Assembly: GCA_000827325.1 (NCBI GenBank)
Contig: KN832872.1
Location: forward strand, 2,466,096-2,530,095
DNA: 64,000 nt
Direction of reading: 5' to 3'
Source: Oidiodendron maius Zn
Lineage: Eukaryota; Ascomycota; Leotiomycetes; Myxotrichaceae
The notes beneath the pieces were generated by a model, which was given only the letters and a program-made list of their open reading frames with translations, made no database searches and was not told the DNA's origin. The position numbers were made by a program, and so were the translations under genes. Shown here piece by piece: positions 11,115-22,432 of the stretch (positions within the stretch are counted from its first letter, which is position 1; the number at the start of each line of letters is the position of its first letter).

Positions 11115-11172
11115 CATCGATCGACTTCTCTTCAGACACCTTTCTCATCTCTATCATATCAATAATTTCTCT

Positions 11173-11418
11173 ATGCAGTTCACTTGCACCTTCACTATTC
11201 CAATCTCTGAAGACAAAGTCAAGGAAGTTGTCACACGACTCTCCAAGGCTGGCATCGACGCAACGGAGATATCCCGCACCGAATCCAAGATCACCTTCAC
11301 AGCACCAGGAACAGACACCCAAGTTGCAGGTCCTCTTCTCTCGTCATGGATTACCAAAGGAGATCCCATCACAGGCTATACGCTTGTGGGCTCAATGCCG
11401 CCTGCTTCTTCATCCTAA
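11173..11418 (+). CDS. Hypothetical small protein, 81 aa
   Basis: I do not recognise this protein. It is a single-exon frame with a TATA box 59 nt upstream and a pyrimidine-rich leader. The N-terminal part alternates beta-like (MQFTCTFTIPI) and helical (EDKVKEVVTRLSKAGI) segments and then a second beta-like stretch, so a small alpha/beta fold is plausible. No signal peptide or membrane segment is evident. Codon use is balanced and unlike the AT-rich surroundings, which favours a real gene. Its stop is only 19 nt before the broken Cys-rich frame at 11438, so it might once have been joined to that sequence. Confidence 0.5.
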   Translation: MQFTCTFTIPISEDKVKEVVTRLSKAGIDATEISRTESKITFTAPGTDTQVAGPLLSSWITKGDPITGYTLVGSMPPASSS

Positions 11419-11437
11419 TCACTAGCGTCTTTTGCAG

Positions 11438-11724
11438 TACCTACTGTTGAGGTGGTGGGCCGTTCTATGTCGGTGCGAGAGCTAGCCTCAGAGTTGCAGT
11501 CCTCTTGGTAGTTCAACTGCTATAGTTCCGGTCAGAGATGCAGTGGAAATACGGGCAACACACAAGGAGGGGGTAGCGGTACTGCAGGGTGCTCTCCTAT
11601 TGATAGCAGGGTTTGCGGCCAATATGACTTTAATGGCGGGGGGCAGTTTAAGTTGTGTCTTTACAGTGCGACTGATTGTGGGAATGAGTTCGAGAGTGTG
11701 GATGGTGGCTGTGTCATGCATTGA
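11438..11724 (+). pseudogene. Broken cysteine-rich (probably secreted) protein, 3' part
   Basis: After an acceptor-like TTTTGCAG (to 11437), one frame stays open to TGA at 11722-11724 except for a TAG at 11509-11511. The downstream 68 codons are Cys-rich: a first Cys at 11518, then Cys spaced by about 6, 17, 7, 13, 7 and 13 residues. They are Gly-rich and end C-V-M-H. This composition is typical of small secreted fungal proteins. The signal-peptide exon was not located. The nonsense codon is consistent with a single C-to-T or G-to-A change. The family is unknown. Confidence 0.4.
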
Positions 11725-12610
11725 GTTTGGTGCCGCGCCGCAGTCGTGGCAAGTGGTTTTGCGAGGGCGTAATTGTTGAGGTCTGCCAAATCTCAAAGAC
11801 ATTTTGCCAGTTTTGTGCTTTGAGGCGGGAAGAAAGAGGTTATATTGGTAGGGGATTCAGATAATCTTACACGATTGCAACTCTAAGGAAATGAGATACG
11901 ATGTTATTTCTTCTTTGGATACTTAAAATATCTTGAAATATTTGTTTGCGTGATGAGGAGTCTTTACTACCACTACTGACGGCTGGTGACATCGAATCGA
12001 AATGGTTCGTCGCTCTGTGCTTCCGCGCTACAAACAGGTACTCGGTGTTGATTAAGTGACTCTATGAAATATTTTATTGGGCCGTGATGTTATTTGTAAA
12101 AGAAATCTCTTTATCTGGTCCGATGCGGGCATTTGTAAATTTCTTGGCTGGGCCCACCGGATGTGCAATATGGTGGATTGTACTTCGAGGCAGTGCGTAA
12201 CTATCCAATAGGAACTTCCGGCGGCGCCCCTCTATTGCAACACCAACATGAATACTTGGTCTAGCTTTTCAGGGTGCATAATACTCGTATCGCATTGTTA
12301 ATCCCACGCTATTCCTGGTTAGGCAGCTAGTCGTGTGTTGGTTTTTGCTCGTTACACAACCACAATAAGCGTCAGATAACGCAACTGCCGTGTACATGGC
12401 TGCGCCTGCCACCGATCAAAACCTCCATTTCAAACCTTTGCTGTGTGCCCTCCATTGACTATAGCTTTGAATAAGTCTCATAGGTGGAAATACAACGCAG
12501 TACCTTGACAACACCGCGCCAACGCCCTTGAGTGTCTCCCGCAGCCACTGCATCCATGAATCGACTACTACCTCCATGAATCATCGACTGCTCCTGCTTT
12601 CCTGCAACTC
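11725..12610. other. Intergenic, upstream region of ABC transporter
   Basis: I see no gene here. Part of this stretch is presumably the promoter of the transporter that starts at 12611. No clear TATA box is visible. Confidence 0.5.
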
Positions 12611-15600
12611 ATGGCTTTCGTCCCGTCAAATTGCTCAGTGGACTTTGATGATGTTTTCGGCCCGGGCGTGGCGCCTTGTCGCCGTTCATTCGATTTCACC
12701 CAGCTGTTTGAAGAGAGCATCATGGGCCTTGCTCCTTCTTCCCTTCTGATTGTTGCCGCATTGTTACGTCTTTGGCGCCTGCGGACTTGTCGTAAAGAGA
12801 GCAAAAGAGTGTGGAACGAGACGTTAAGACTCCAGAAACTCATAGCGCTGGCTGGCTTAAGTGCCATTTCTTTAGTCCTGGTTATTTTTTGGACAGTAAG
12901 GCCTCGTCTGCGAGGACGTGTTACTCAGATTACTGCAGTTATGTCTTTCCTGGATACTCTCCTTTTGGTACTTCTCTCAAACTGGGAGCATATTTACAGC
13001 ATTCGGCCTTCTGTCCTCCTCGAGGGTTACTTGGCTCTGTCTGTTGTTCTCGACGCTGCCAGAGTTCGCACTTACTGGATGATTGATACTGGCCATACAT
13101 TAGCCGCATTGTTTTCCACGGCACTGGCAATCAAAATAGCTGTGTTGATTCTAGAATCGCGATCAAAACGTCCCTATCTCCGCGGGGTTGATGCTGCAGC
13201 TTCTACAGAACAGACTGCGGGGATGTTCTCACTTGCCTTTTGGGCATGGTTGCTGTCTTTTCTTATCAATGGTTATCGATACGGTCTCAATAGTCTTAGT
13301 GATCTTATTTCTATAGATGACACACTTCTGTCTATCCCGTGGAATGGATCTAGAACATGGAATACAAGTATGAGCGCCCGCTTACCCTCGCGTCTTTTCA
13401 CAACTGTATTATAACCCTTTACAAGATTACCATCTGACTCTGACAGTACAGATTCTCGCCATCGCAAGCATGCACTCTTTTTTATCACTCTCAAGCATCT
13501 GGGATGGCCATTTTACACGCCTATTCTTCCACGACTGGCAATGTCTGCTTTCACATACAGCCAACCTCTTCTTCTCATGCGAGCGATTTCATACGTCAAT
13601 GGAGAGCCTGAGCCGAGCAAGAATGTGGGTTGCGGTTTGATTGGAGCATATTTCATTGTATATATGGGCCTTGCTGTAAGCGTTGCCGCCAGGCCCCTCG
13701 CGTTGAATTTTCTGACATTGTCTTGGAAGATATCTAGTGCCCAGTATTGGCGAGGGATTAACCGCTTCGTGGCACAAATCCGCGGAATCCTTGTTCGGGC
13801 CATATACGAGAAGATTGCCTTGTTGACTCATGGGCAAGATATGGAGGCGGTGACATTAATGAGCACAGATATCCAGCGTATCGCCGACGGCATCAATTAT
13901 ATTCATGAGATATGGGCCAGCGCCATTGAAGCTGCGATAGCTGTATATCTCCTCCAACAACAAATTGGTGTTCTGGCAGTTATACCCATTGGGATGGCCC
14001 TGTGTGAGTAGGACCTTGAGAGTGAAGACCATAAAGTCTGCTGAACACCTATGACAGTGAGCACGGTTGGTTCGTCTCAGCTTGCTAGATTGGCGGGGAA
14101 AAGAGAAACGGTTTGGTTGGCAGCAATCGAAAGACGACTCAAGCCTACCATCCAGGCGATACGCTCGATAAAAGAAGTTAAGATGCTTGGGCTCGAAAAA
14201 CTGGTCGAATCTACTATCAGTGATCTCCGTGTTGACGAGGTAAAAATAGCTCGCTGGTACCGCGACATAATCGTTTTGTCTTTAGGCCTCTGTGAGACAA
14301 ACTGCCCCACTGAGCGGGTTTTGTGCGTTATGAGAGCTAACAGTATTTTGTTAGCTTACATTACTCTTACCTTGTCCCCTGTTATCACATTCGGCGTGTT
14401 TTCTGCTCAAAATTCAAGCGGTGGTCGGTCACTTGATGCGTCACGGCTTTTCACCTCACTGTCTTTAATTAACCTACTCGCCTCACCCTTAATTACACTC
14501 CTGCAGTCCTTACCACGCCTGGCATCAGCTATTGCCTGTTTTACCCGTATTCAATCTTACCTGGACTTGGAAAATAGGGCCGAGTGCAGGGAAATTCTTT
14601 CTCCAGCCCCTCTCAGATTGAGTGCTTCTGGCACAGCAATGGGAGAAAAAGATTCTGGTAAGTTTTTCTGGGCAGCATAATATCACAATATGTAAAACTG
14701 ACAGGCGAAGTTAAAGATTTTGCTTCCGCCACAATTCAAGCAATCCAGATCCAAGACAGCTCTTTTGCTTGGGCGCCGAGAGCTTTGCCGGTTCTTAAAA
14801 ATATCAACCTAAGCATCCATTCTGGGAGCTTGACAGTCATTGTTGGCCCTTCAGGTAGTGGGAAATCAACTTTTCTCAAAGGTATTTTAGGCGAATGTAA
14901 CCCTCTCTCCGGAAAAGTATCAGTGGCATCTTCTAAAATATCATTCGCTGACCAAAACCCGTGGCTATCTAACGCGAGTGTGTTGGAGAATATTACTGGA
15001 TATTGTGATACCGGAATGGTTGACGGTTGGTACGAGAAGGTTTTAAAGTGCTGCGTCCTTGATGGTGATCTGGAACTATGGGAAAGTCGCGATAAGAAAG
15101 TTGTGGGAAGCCGCGGGATCAATTTGTCAGGAGGGCAAAGGCAACGCGTGGTAGGTGTAGTTTTTAAAATAATACGTTTACGGCACTAACATTCCTATTC
15201 ACTTAGGCTCTTGCTCGGGCAATGTACAATAAGAACCCGATCATGCTTTTGGACGATATCCTTAGCGGGTTGGATGCTGTGACAGAAATGAAGCTTTTGA
15301 CCCGTCTTTTCGGTATAGATGGGCTTTTTTCGAAGAATCGTCCGACCATAGTGATTGCCACGCATTCGGGTTTGTCTAGCGTTCGAATCCTTTTGGCCTA
15401 ATCTGACCTATATTTAGCTCGCGTTCTTAAGTACGCTGATTATATTGTTGCGTTAGATATGACCGGTTCCATAGTTGAGCAAGGAACATTTGAAGAGCTC
15501 GGCAGTCTCGGAGGATATGTGCAACATCTATGTGAACTACAGCCGAATATTTTACACGATCATCGTCCTGATGAAGTAGCCATCTCAGCTCCAACCGACC

Positions 15601-17595
15601 GAACTTCAGGTATGGGAAAACCTGACTTGATCAATGAGACATCCGAGGGTGTAACGTCAACGGGAAAGGACGAAAAGTCAGCATATCGCTACTACTTTCG
15701 TGCCATGGGTTGGTTCAATGTGGTTATATTCTTCATCATGGGCGTCGCCTTTACGTTTTTCTTGCGCTTCTCCGGTTTGAGTTTCAACATATTTCACAGC
15801 TGAGGATAGGTGCTAATGGTGTAACTAGATCTGTGGGTGGCGTGGTGGTCGACAGTAAATACTAGGAGCCCAGGCCAGGAGCTAGGCAAGTATCTCGGTG
15901 TTTACGCCGTGCTTCAGGTTGCTGCGCTATGCTCAATTTCATTATGGGCATTGTAGGTCATCACAACCATATAGCGAGTATGGACGTGTGTAAAGCAGTT
16001 CAAACTAACGGTTCCTCCAGTCTGTATCTAAATTTCGCCGTACCAGCGTCTGGCATCCGTTTACACAGTGACATGATACGCACGGTTGTTCGAGCAGCTA
16101 TGGAGTTCTTTAGCACCGTGGATTCAGGAATTACAACAAACAGGTTCAGCCAGGATATACAACTTATTGACAGCGAGCTCTCAGGAGCACTGATTAATGC
16201 CACAGCGGGTAAGCCAACTCTTAAACATTCTGTTGCGATTTCCTTCCAGAAGGCTTACCAAAATATTCAGAATTCATGAATGGAATTGCGCAGATAATTT
16301 TAATTGCGACCGCTTCTGCCTACGTCTGTTTAACCTTCCCCTTCCTAGCAATTGCCATTTTTGTGGTTCAAAAGTTTTACTTGAAGACATCGCGACCATT
16401 GAGAATGATGGATATCGAAGCGAAGTCTCCACTGTATACTCATTTCGTCGAATCCCTCGAGGGACTTGTGACTATACGTGCTTCTGGATGGCAACAAAAG
16501 TTTCAAGAGAGAGCTATCCGTCTCCTGGATATTTCCCAGAAGCCCTTCTATTTACTTCTTTCCGTTCAGCGCTGGCTAAACCTTGTACTTGACCTCATGG
16601 TTGGCGGGCTTGCCGTCGTTGTTGTTGGCCTCGCAGTTGGTTTGAATGGCGCTATAAGTCCCTCCTACATTGGTGTTTCACTCTCTAAAATAATGACTAT
16701 TGGGGAAAGTTTGCGCGAGTTAGTCGTTTGGTGGACAATGCTGGAGATGTCCATTGGAGCCGTTGAGCGAATCAGAACATTTACTGAAGACACAACTGTC
16801 GAACCCCAAGACGAAGTACTGGATATTGCTGACGATAAAGACTGGCCGTCCATGGGCGCTATCGAATTCCGCAATGTTTCTGCGGCATATAGTATTGGTA
16901 CTCTTGGCAGATGGTCAGTATTGAAAGATATCAGCTTGAGCATCCCTGCTGGCCAACGCGTCGGAATATGTGGTCGCAGTGGTAGCGGCAAGTCATCCAT
17001 GATAGGTGCTCTATGTCGTCTGCTTGAGTTGCACGAAGGACATATAACCATTGACGGCGAGAATATCAAAAACGTGCCGCACTACGCCCTTCGTTCACGT
17101 CTCAATATCATTCCCCAGTCACCATTCTTCATCATAGGCAGCATTCGTACCAACCTTGAGATATCAAGTCCCGTGTCTCATACTGATGAAGAACTCTGGG
17201 GTGTGATTGAGATAGTTCGACTATCAGCAGTTGTTCAAAACCTTGGCGGGCTTGATGTAGAATTCACTGAAGAAAGCTTCTCGCAAGGCCAGAAGCAGCT
17301 TTTTTGTTTTGCACGGGCACTTATTAGAAGAAGCCATTGTAGTAAAGTATTACTGCTAGACGAGGCAACAAGCTCAGTAGATGAGGAAACAGACCAACTG
17401 ATACAGGGAGTTATTCGAACACAATTTACTGGGCATACGGTGTTAGCAGTAGCACATAGGCTGAAAGGCGTTCTAGATTTTGATACCATTGTTATCTTGA
17501 ATGGAGGGGAGGTGATTGAGTGTGGACCACCAAAAGAGTTGCTTCGAAAGAAAGGAGGCGCTTTCCGAGAACTTTATGAAGCAAAAGAGGTCTAA
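12611..17595 (+). CDS. ABC-C (MRP-type) full transporter, 1482 aa, ten exons
   Basis: This is an ATP-driven membrane exporter of the fungal ABC-C (multidrug-resistance protein) group. Exons: 12611-13367, 13452-14003, 14058-14291, 14355-14657, 14705-15150, 15207-15369, 15418-15774, 15829-15952, 16021-16208 and 16271-17595; together 4449 nt with no stop. Order: an N-terminal hydrophobic TMD0-like region (about 35-200), TMD1, NBD1, TMD2, NBD2. NBD1 has Walker A GPSGSGKS (about 663-670), signature LSGGQ (about 756) and Walker B L-L-D-D, with Asp for the catalytic Glu as is usual in this family. NBD2 has GRSGSGKS (about 1276-1283), a modified signature F-S-Q-G-Q (about 1378) and an intact Walker B LLLDEATS (D1405, E1406). 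Apparent stops at 13412, 14009 and elsewhere lie inside introns. The substrate is unknown; nearby oxidoreductase, amidase and GST-like genes fit a detoxification or metabolite-export role. Confidence 0.92.
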
Positions 17596-18333
17596 GGAAA
17601 TACAAGTGAGGTAGATTGTTATTTTTATTTATGCGATGAGTTTATAGTTCCCACAACGTTATGCTTCTTCCAAATAAATTATAGGCTTTGTAACATTCCG
17701 GTGAGTGCTTTATCAAGATCGAAACCCAACAGGTTGTGTTCATGAGAGATTCTCTATTAAAAATGATGCCCAGCGGTGCAACCTCACCAGCTCTAGTATC
17801 AACTTCCGACACCATCCTAGATCAGAGGGAACAAACCGGTTGTGTCCATAATTTGATCTACCCCGCCTAGAATAAGTTACTGCCTAAGCTCACAGTAATA
17901 ATCAATAGATATGTCTAACTACCCGTTACTTCACAGGTAGGTTACGTTAGTGCTAGGCATGGTCCTTCTAGATTTTCACGTCAAGATCCCTTGTTTAGGG
18001 CTAAACTAGATCAATAGTCCAAAAGAGTCTAGATATTCTTGATAAGTATACCTAAAATTCCAACTCCTAAACGCCATTTTCCTTTTCCCTCTATATACCC
18101 TTTCCTCTAAGGCCTTTGCAACCCAGGCCTACATATACCAAAAACTTTGAAGTTGATAGCCTATTCAAGAAATCAACCGTCGTCCCCCCTACATAAGCCT
18201 TATACACAAAGTGCGAGTCCAGAGACCGTGTTAATGTTGCATGCCCTCGTTCCATGATCAGTGCACTAAAGAGTATACTAGTTAGCTTCATCGATCTATA
18301 AAGCAACCATGTACAGTAAAGGAATAAAAAGGA
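17596..18333. other. Intergenic downstream of ABC transporter
   Basis: There is no confident gene. A 71-residue minus-strand frame (18306-18091) starts with a weak signal-like stretch (MKLTSILFSALI) and ends 3' of the secreted-peptide gene. It has no further support. Confidence 0.4.
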
Positions 18334-18633
18334 TTAACGAACCGGGTGTCGTGGATCGCAATTTCTAGTAATGGCAGCTCCTCCTCTACCAGGCATCCTA
18401 GCTCTGCATATCCCGTCGCCCGCCCCAACATGTGGGGTACAAGACTAAAATTAAATATGTTAGTGTTAAGAATTAGTGTTTCATGATGTGCGAATACGTA
18501 CTCCTGGAACTACAGCACGTGCTTCGATGTTTTCTCCTCGCGCTTCGAGACCATCATCGACTAGGGGTAGGGCGTTTGCAGCAAGGAATAGGTTACTAGC
18601 TGCAAGGAAAGTGGAAATGGTAATGAAACGCAT
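18334..18633 (-). CDS. Small secreted protein, 80 aa, two exons
   Basis: Exon 1 (18633-18502, 44 codons) encodes a clear signal peptide (MRFITISTFLAASNLFLAANA) and then a short acidic pro-like stretch with two E-A-R motifs. A 57-nt intron (18501-18445, GTACGT...AACACTAAC...TTTAG) joins it in phase 0 to exon 2 (18444-18334), which ends at TAA. The mature part would be about 36-55 residues, basic and Gly/Arg-rich, with three cysteines, all in exon 2. An odd Cys number leaves one unpaired or allows dimer formation. Exact intron signals and an uninterrupted frame support a real gene. No family is recognised; effector-like or antimicrobial roles are only guesses. Confidence 0.68.
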
Positions 18634-19365
18634 GTTGGGTATGAGGGTTGGGAGGAGGGTTATGAAGAGTGAGGTCGGTTATTGAAAGATGATGGTGATT
18701 GTAATGTGGTTGCATGTAGTGATATCGACCGTTTGAAGAGGGAGTTGTCATAGACTTTATATGCAAAGGGTAGATCCAACATATCGTCTAGGCTATAGCC
18801 TGGTTATATTTTTAGATTACAGGTAATGATAGATTTTGTCAAAGAAGGCATCGCCACTTATGAGGATCTAGAATCCGTTGGCTTTCTTTGTACTAGAAGA
18901 TATTATATTTCAGTGTATTTCTATTAACGATATCGCAAGACCACGATTTCCAAGCCACTTCCTAGTAAGGATGATTAAAGGATTATTGTCTGTAGGATCT
19001 TCGTACATTTCTATATTGGCAGACAGCCCAAGTCGCTACCTCGAGCCGACATCTAGATTTATCCTTTGTATAGGGTTATGTCTCGGTTAGCGACGTGGGG
19101 CCGGCGTCAGGATGTGGGATGGGCTGTGCCAGGGCGGGATGCACCGGTCTCTAGGGATATGCTACGCCAGGTTGGGATCAGTTAGGGTACGCCGTTTAGG
19201 ATGCATCGGTTAGGATGCATCGGTTAGGATGTGTCGGTTAGGGTTCGCTAACTAGAGTGCGCTGGTATCTAGGATACGCTGCGCCAGGTTGGGCTATGGC
19301 TAGGGGCTATGTTGGCTGTGCCTCGGCTAAGTTTAGGCTGGCTTGGGGTTTTGCCTCCCATGGGG
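18634..19365. other. Intergenic with minisatellite
   Basis: This is the upstream region shared by the minus-strand secreted-protein gene and the plus-strand DUF3632-like gene. It contains a G-rich repetitive stretch (about 19095-19345) with a 14-nt minisatellite inside it. Confidence 0.5.
19194..19249. repeat. Minisatellite, 14-nt unit x4
   Basis: Units of GGTTAGGATGCATC start at 19194, 19208, 19222 and 19236. The first and last copies are diverged. Related degenerate G-rich sequence extends on both sides. Confidence 0.8.
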
Positions 19366-19371
19366 TATAAA
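19366..19371 (+). promoter_or_regulatory. TATA box of DUF3632-like gene
   Basis: TATAAA lies 96 nt upstream of the ATG at 19462, within an otherwise GC-balanced leader. Confidence 0.5.
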
Positions 19372-19461
19372 CATAGAACACCTGCCGATTATTCCGCTGC
19401 CTAGGTTCCTTAAACCTTCAACTCGAAATCTCCACTATCAAATCGGAATACCTTAGTTGCT

Positions 19462-20307
19462 ATGGACTCTAAACTAGATACAGAGCTGCTCCAGTCCACG
19501 GAGCGATACTGGACAATGTACCGAGAGAGTATCGCCAAAGAAGCCTCTCAGGGTAACGAGAACACGCTAGACATTTCTATATCCTCTGCGATATTTGCTA
19601 GTGGGACCAGATATATGCATCCACTCCTTCTCGACTTGGAGATCCATGCTTTTTGGTACACCTTTATCGAAGCGGCAAAAAACTTCACCTGCGATAGCTC
19701 CAAGCAAGACACACTTGTTCGTCAGATCCTATATGTCAAGGAGATTGGGACGGTAACTGCCAAAACACAGGCGACTGATGCCATCCTTCGAACCTCTAAT
19801 GACCAGAAGGTCTGGAGTGACCTTCCCTATCTGGCTACAGACTTAGAGAAAGCTTGCGCAGATGATTCTATGTCAGCAACCCATCGAACTAACCTCCACT
19901 CCTTTATCGCACGGCTTGCTAGTGTTGGAATCTGTGGGAATACACTTACGGGGTGTGCGCTACTACTATTGCGGGATGCCTTCGAGACTCCAAGCGGTGA
20001 TGCAAAAGTACCAATTGGAGATCTTTTGCCTGCGATTAGCATGTGGGCTTTATACGCTCCTCACAAACTAGCCTTCATTCTTAAACACTCGTCTAACGAT
20101 GGGCTTGATCCAAAGGTGCTAGCTTTAGGGAAGCTATGCCGGGAGGCAGGGGTTACATCGGGTGGGTGGAGTACTCTAAGATGGGCCTTTTGGGAGAAGC
20201 AAGTGGAGGCGATAGCCAAGTCAGATCAGAGAGAGTTAGCGCTGGAAGCATCAACACTGCTGGATATGATGGTTATGATTGATAACGACAATAAGCTTGC
20301 TGATTAA
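19462..20307 (+). CDS. DUF3632-like cytosolic fungal protein, 281 aa
   Basis: This is a single-exon, uninterrupted frame with a TATA box 96 nt upstream. The protein is predominantly helical, has no signal peptide or membrane segment, and is Ala/Leu/Trp-rich. It follows the layout of the fungal DUF3632 family: a conserved N-terminal L-E-I-H-A-F-W-Y-T-F-I-E-A-A-K, then K-Q-D-T-L-V-R-Q-I-L with a downstream acidic segment, and a C-terminal W-A-F-W-E-K-Q-V helix. Family members are usually 200-300 residues and have no known biochemical role. The assignment is by pattern and could be wrong at family level, but the gene itself looks real and intact. Confidence 0.62.
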   Translation: MDSKLDTELLQSTERYWTMYRESIAKEASQGNENTLDISISSAIFASGTRYMHPLLLDLEIHAFWYTFIEAAKNFTCDSSKQDTLVRQILYVKEIGTVTAKTQATDAILRTSNDQKVWSDLPYLATDLEKACADDSMSATHRTNLHSFIARLASVGICGNTLTGCALLLLRDAFETPSGDAKVPIGDLLPAISMWALYAPHKLAFILKHSSNDGLDPKVLALGKLCREAGVTSGGWSTLRWAFWEKQVEAIAKSDQRELALEASTLLDMMVMIDNDNKLAD

Positions 20308-20419
20308 ACAAGACTTAGAATCCTAGCGGAATGAAAAGGTTTAGCTAGCCTAAAGACTATATGACGAATTATCCTCTATCCACTCCAAATAGCTGCCTTG
20401 GGGTTCGGTAATATGTGAA

Positions 20420-20462
20420 GGATATTCGGGCATTCGGATCCGAACGGGTGATCTGAATATCC
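20420..20462. repeat. Nested inverted repeat (cruciform-capable)
   Basis: Outer arms GGATATTC (20420-20427) and GAATATCC (20455-20462) flank a perfect 12-bp palindrome TTCGGATCCGAA (20433-20444). Confidence 0.7.
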
Positions 20463-21494
20463 GTAACGTAGCGAGTGTCGGGGCACCATATATTTGTGGT
20501 TATATGCAGCTTAGAACCTTAGTCAACTCAATAACAACGATTCTACATACATACTGATGAATCCTTCGATCCTGTAACTTTTGACATAATATTTAGTCCT
20601 CCTAAGGCTTAGGTCCTAGGGATTACTTAGGGTTGGCTATAAATAATGGTCCGAGCACACCCTAGAGATATTCACGTAAAATATGTATAACCGTTAATAT
20701 ACAAGGATGAATAGAAATCAATCCTCCTAATGTTAGGGGCTTAGAGTATTCCTTGGCGGTGGTGGCAGTAGGAGACTTAATACAACCTTGCAGAAAGGAC
20801 TTAACAGCGGCCCGTGCCATCTACCCTCGGTATCGTAGTATAGGTATCGGTACCTCTTATAAGGAACTAGCGCTTATAGCGCGTCCTCTCTCTTAACGTC
20901 CTTAAGCATACACTAAACTCCACCCTTTGTTTAATAAGAGCTTTTATTAACCATGTTGGTGCCTTAGATATATATACTATAAATTAATATTTTAGGTGTA
21001 TTTAAACTCAAGACTTTGAGATACAATTAGGCCCCTTCCTATGCTCTCTAGGGTTAAGGAGGGTAAGTTAAGCGGCGTATATTATATACCTTAGAATTCG
21101 CAAGGGTCTTAAGCTCTAACATTCCTGTCTGAGTGGACGGGTGGTTTTGTACCATGGCTCCAAAGTCTTAGGCTGTGGCTCAAAGAGCTGCACTGTACAG
21201 GATGGGCGAGAGGTCTAAAGCTATGGCTTGATAACATTTCACGAGTATAACCCTAAGTTCTCAGGGTTTGGGGCAGACAGAAATATCTTTGGGGAATCGT
21301 AAGGCCCCTTTCCACAGGGAGTACAGCGCAAGAGATTGCGGAGGCAAAGGTATTTGATTCTATCGCTGTGTTATTAAGAGCAATTGATAAAGAGAAATAG
21401 CGGAGAGGGATCAGGAAGGACTTAGGGTGTATTTAACTACTACCTGTCTTATCCTAAAGAACAAGCTAAGGAGAAGAAATCTTAATCCCTTACC

Positions 21495-21570
21495 ATGATT
21501 GGTACCGCTTAGTATGATTGATACCCCTTGCCATGATTGACACCCCTTGCCATGATTGATAGCCCTCACT
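21495..21570. repeat. Minisatellite, 19-nt unit x4
   Basis: ATGATTG-initiated units begin at 21495, 21514, 21533 and 21552, exactly 19 nt apart, with the core ATGATTGATACCCCTTGCC. Confidence 0.75.
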
Positions 21571-21933
21571 ACAATCAATAAATAACCCTAACTCCCGCTG
21601 TTTAAACCCCTACAACTTGCCTCGATCATATGGACTAAATACAACTCTATATTGGCCTGATCTACTCTACTCTATTATCTTAGCCCTTCTCGTGTCTGGA
21701 GCTGTATAACACCCTCTAAATAACCCTACCTCTTCCCTCTCCACCCCTCCAACCCAATTCTTAAATAATAAAATGCCTAATACCATGTTTTCCCCGTTTT
21801 ATGGGCTAAACACGACTTGATGTGCAATGTATATAGGCCCCTCCTAACGGTAGTGCGGTTAGCGCGGGGACGCGACCCGCACGCAGCGCCCTGGTACTCT
21901 CTCAGCGTCAGCCGGCCCAGGACCCTACCAGGC

Positions 21934-22432
21934 TCACGGCTCACCGTCCACACCCATCCCAGCCTCAGCAAACTCCATAGTGTCAGCCTCGCATGCCCCA
22001 CCATCGCCGTCATCGCCCTCGTCCGCGTCTGAGTCTGAGTCGACCTCGGGCATCGGCAGCCCTTGGAGAGAAGACCTATCCTTGAGGTAGAAATATGAGC
22101 CGTCACCAAATGCCCGTCGCTCGGCATCCGTAACAGCAGCGAAGGCCTTCCTGACCTCCTCCCTAGCCCGAGCCCGCCACGATTTGACAAATGCTCCGGC
22201 CGACGCCCGATCCAGGCCTAGCATCGTGTCCCTTTCCAGCAGCACCTGCAGCGAGTCCCACCTGCGGCGATAGACCAGCGCATCGGACAGAGGCCCCAGA
22301 CCCGTAAGTTCAACAGCGGCAGGGAACCGATATGGGATGGCCCCGTATCGATTAGCGAGACCAGACGGAGTTGCTGTCGGTGCCGTAAGATCTCGGTGGG
22401 TGGTGGCCAGGTCACTCCATGAGCCCCTTCCG
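21934..22432 (-). pseudogene. GC-rich coding remnant, unknown function
   Basis: One minus-strand frame is open for about 165 codons, ending at 21934, with protein-like composition. It starts without an ATG near 22432, just after an in-frame TGA. It reads ANRYGAIPYRFPAAVEL, then an Arg-rich helix around R-R-R-W-D-S-L-Q-V-L-L-E-R-D, then W-R-A-R-A-R-E-E-V-R-K-A-F-A-A-V-T, and ends in an acidic D/S/G tail. An adjacent frame (22218-22634) may be the upstream part in shifted register. Local GC is much higher than on either side, which suggests a fragment of a different origin or a recently duplicated exon. No family is recognised. Confidence 0.4.

Larger units (their letters stand above)
20308..21933. 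other. Intergenic, decayed sequence with palindrome and minisatellite
   Basis: I see no intact gene. A nested palindrome lies at 20420-20462 and a 19-nt minisatellite at 21495-21570. Between about 21130 and 21480 the plus strand has scattered coding-like stretches broken by stops that I cannot identify. Confidence 0.45.

Noticed and set aside
12611-14011. In-frame stops in the ABC transporter (13412, 14009 and others), suggesting a pseudogene
   Set aside because: Each lies inside an intron with good donor, branch and acceptor. The ten exons sum to a multiple of three and read through without a stop.
18091-18306. Minus-strand 71-residue frame with weak signal-like start
   Set aside because: The hydrophobic core is short and interrupted by charged residues, with no intron and no cysteine pattern. 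It is not strong enough to call.
19194-19249. Telomere-like (TTAGGG)n array
   Set aside because: Only one exact TTAGGG occurs; the true period is 14 nt, so it is an ordinary minisatellite.
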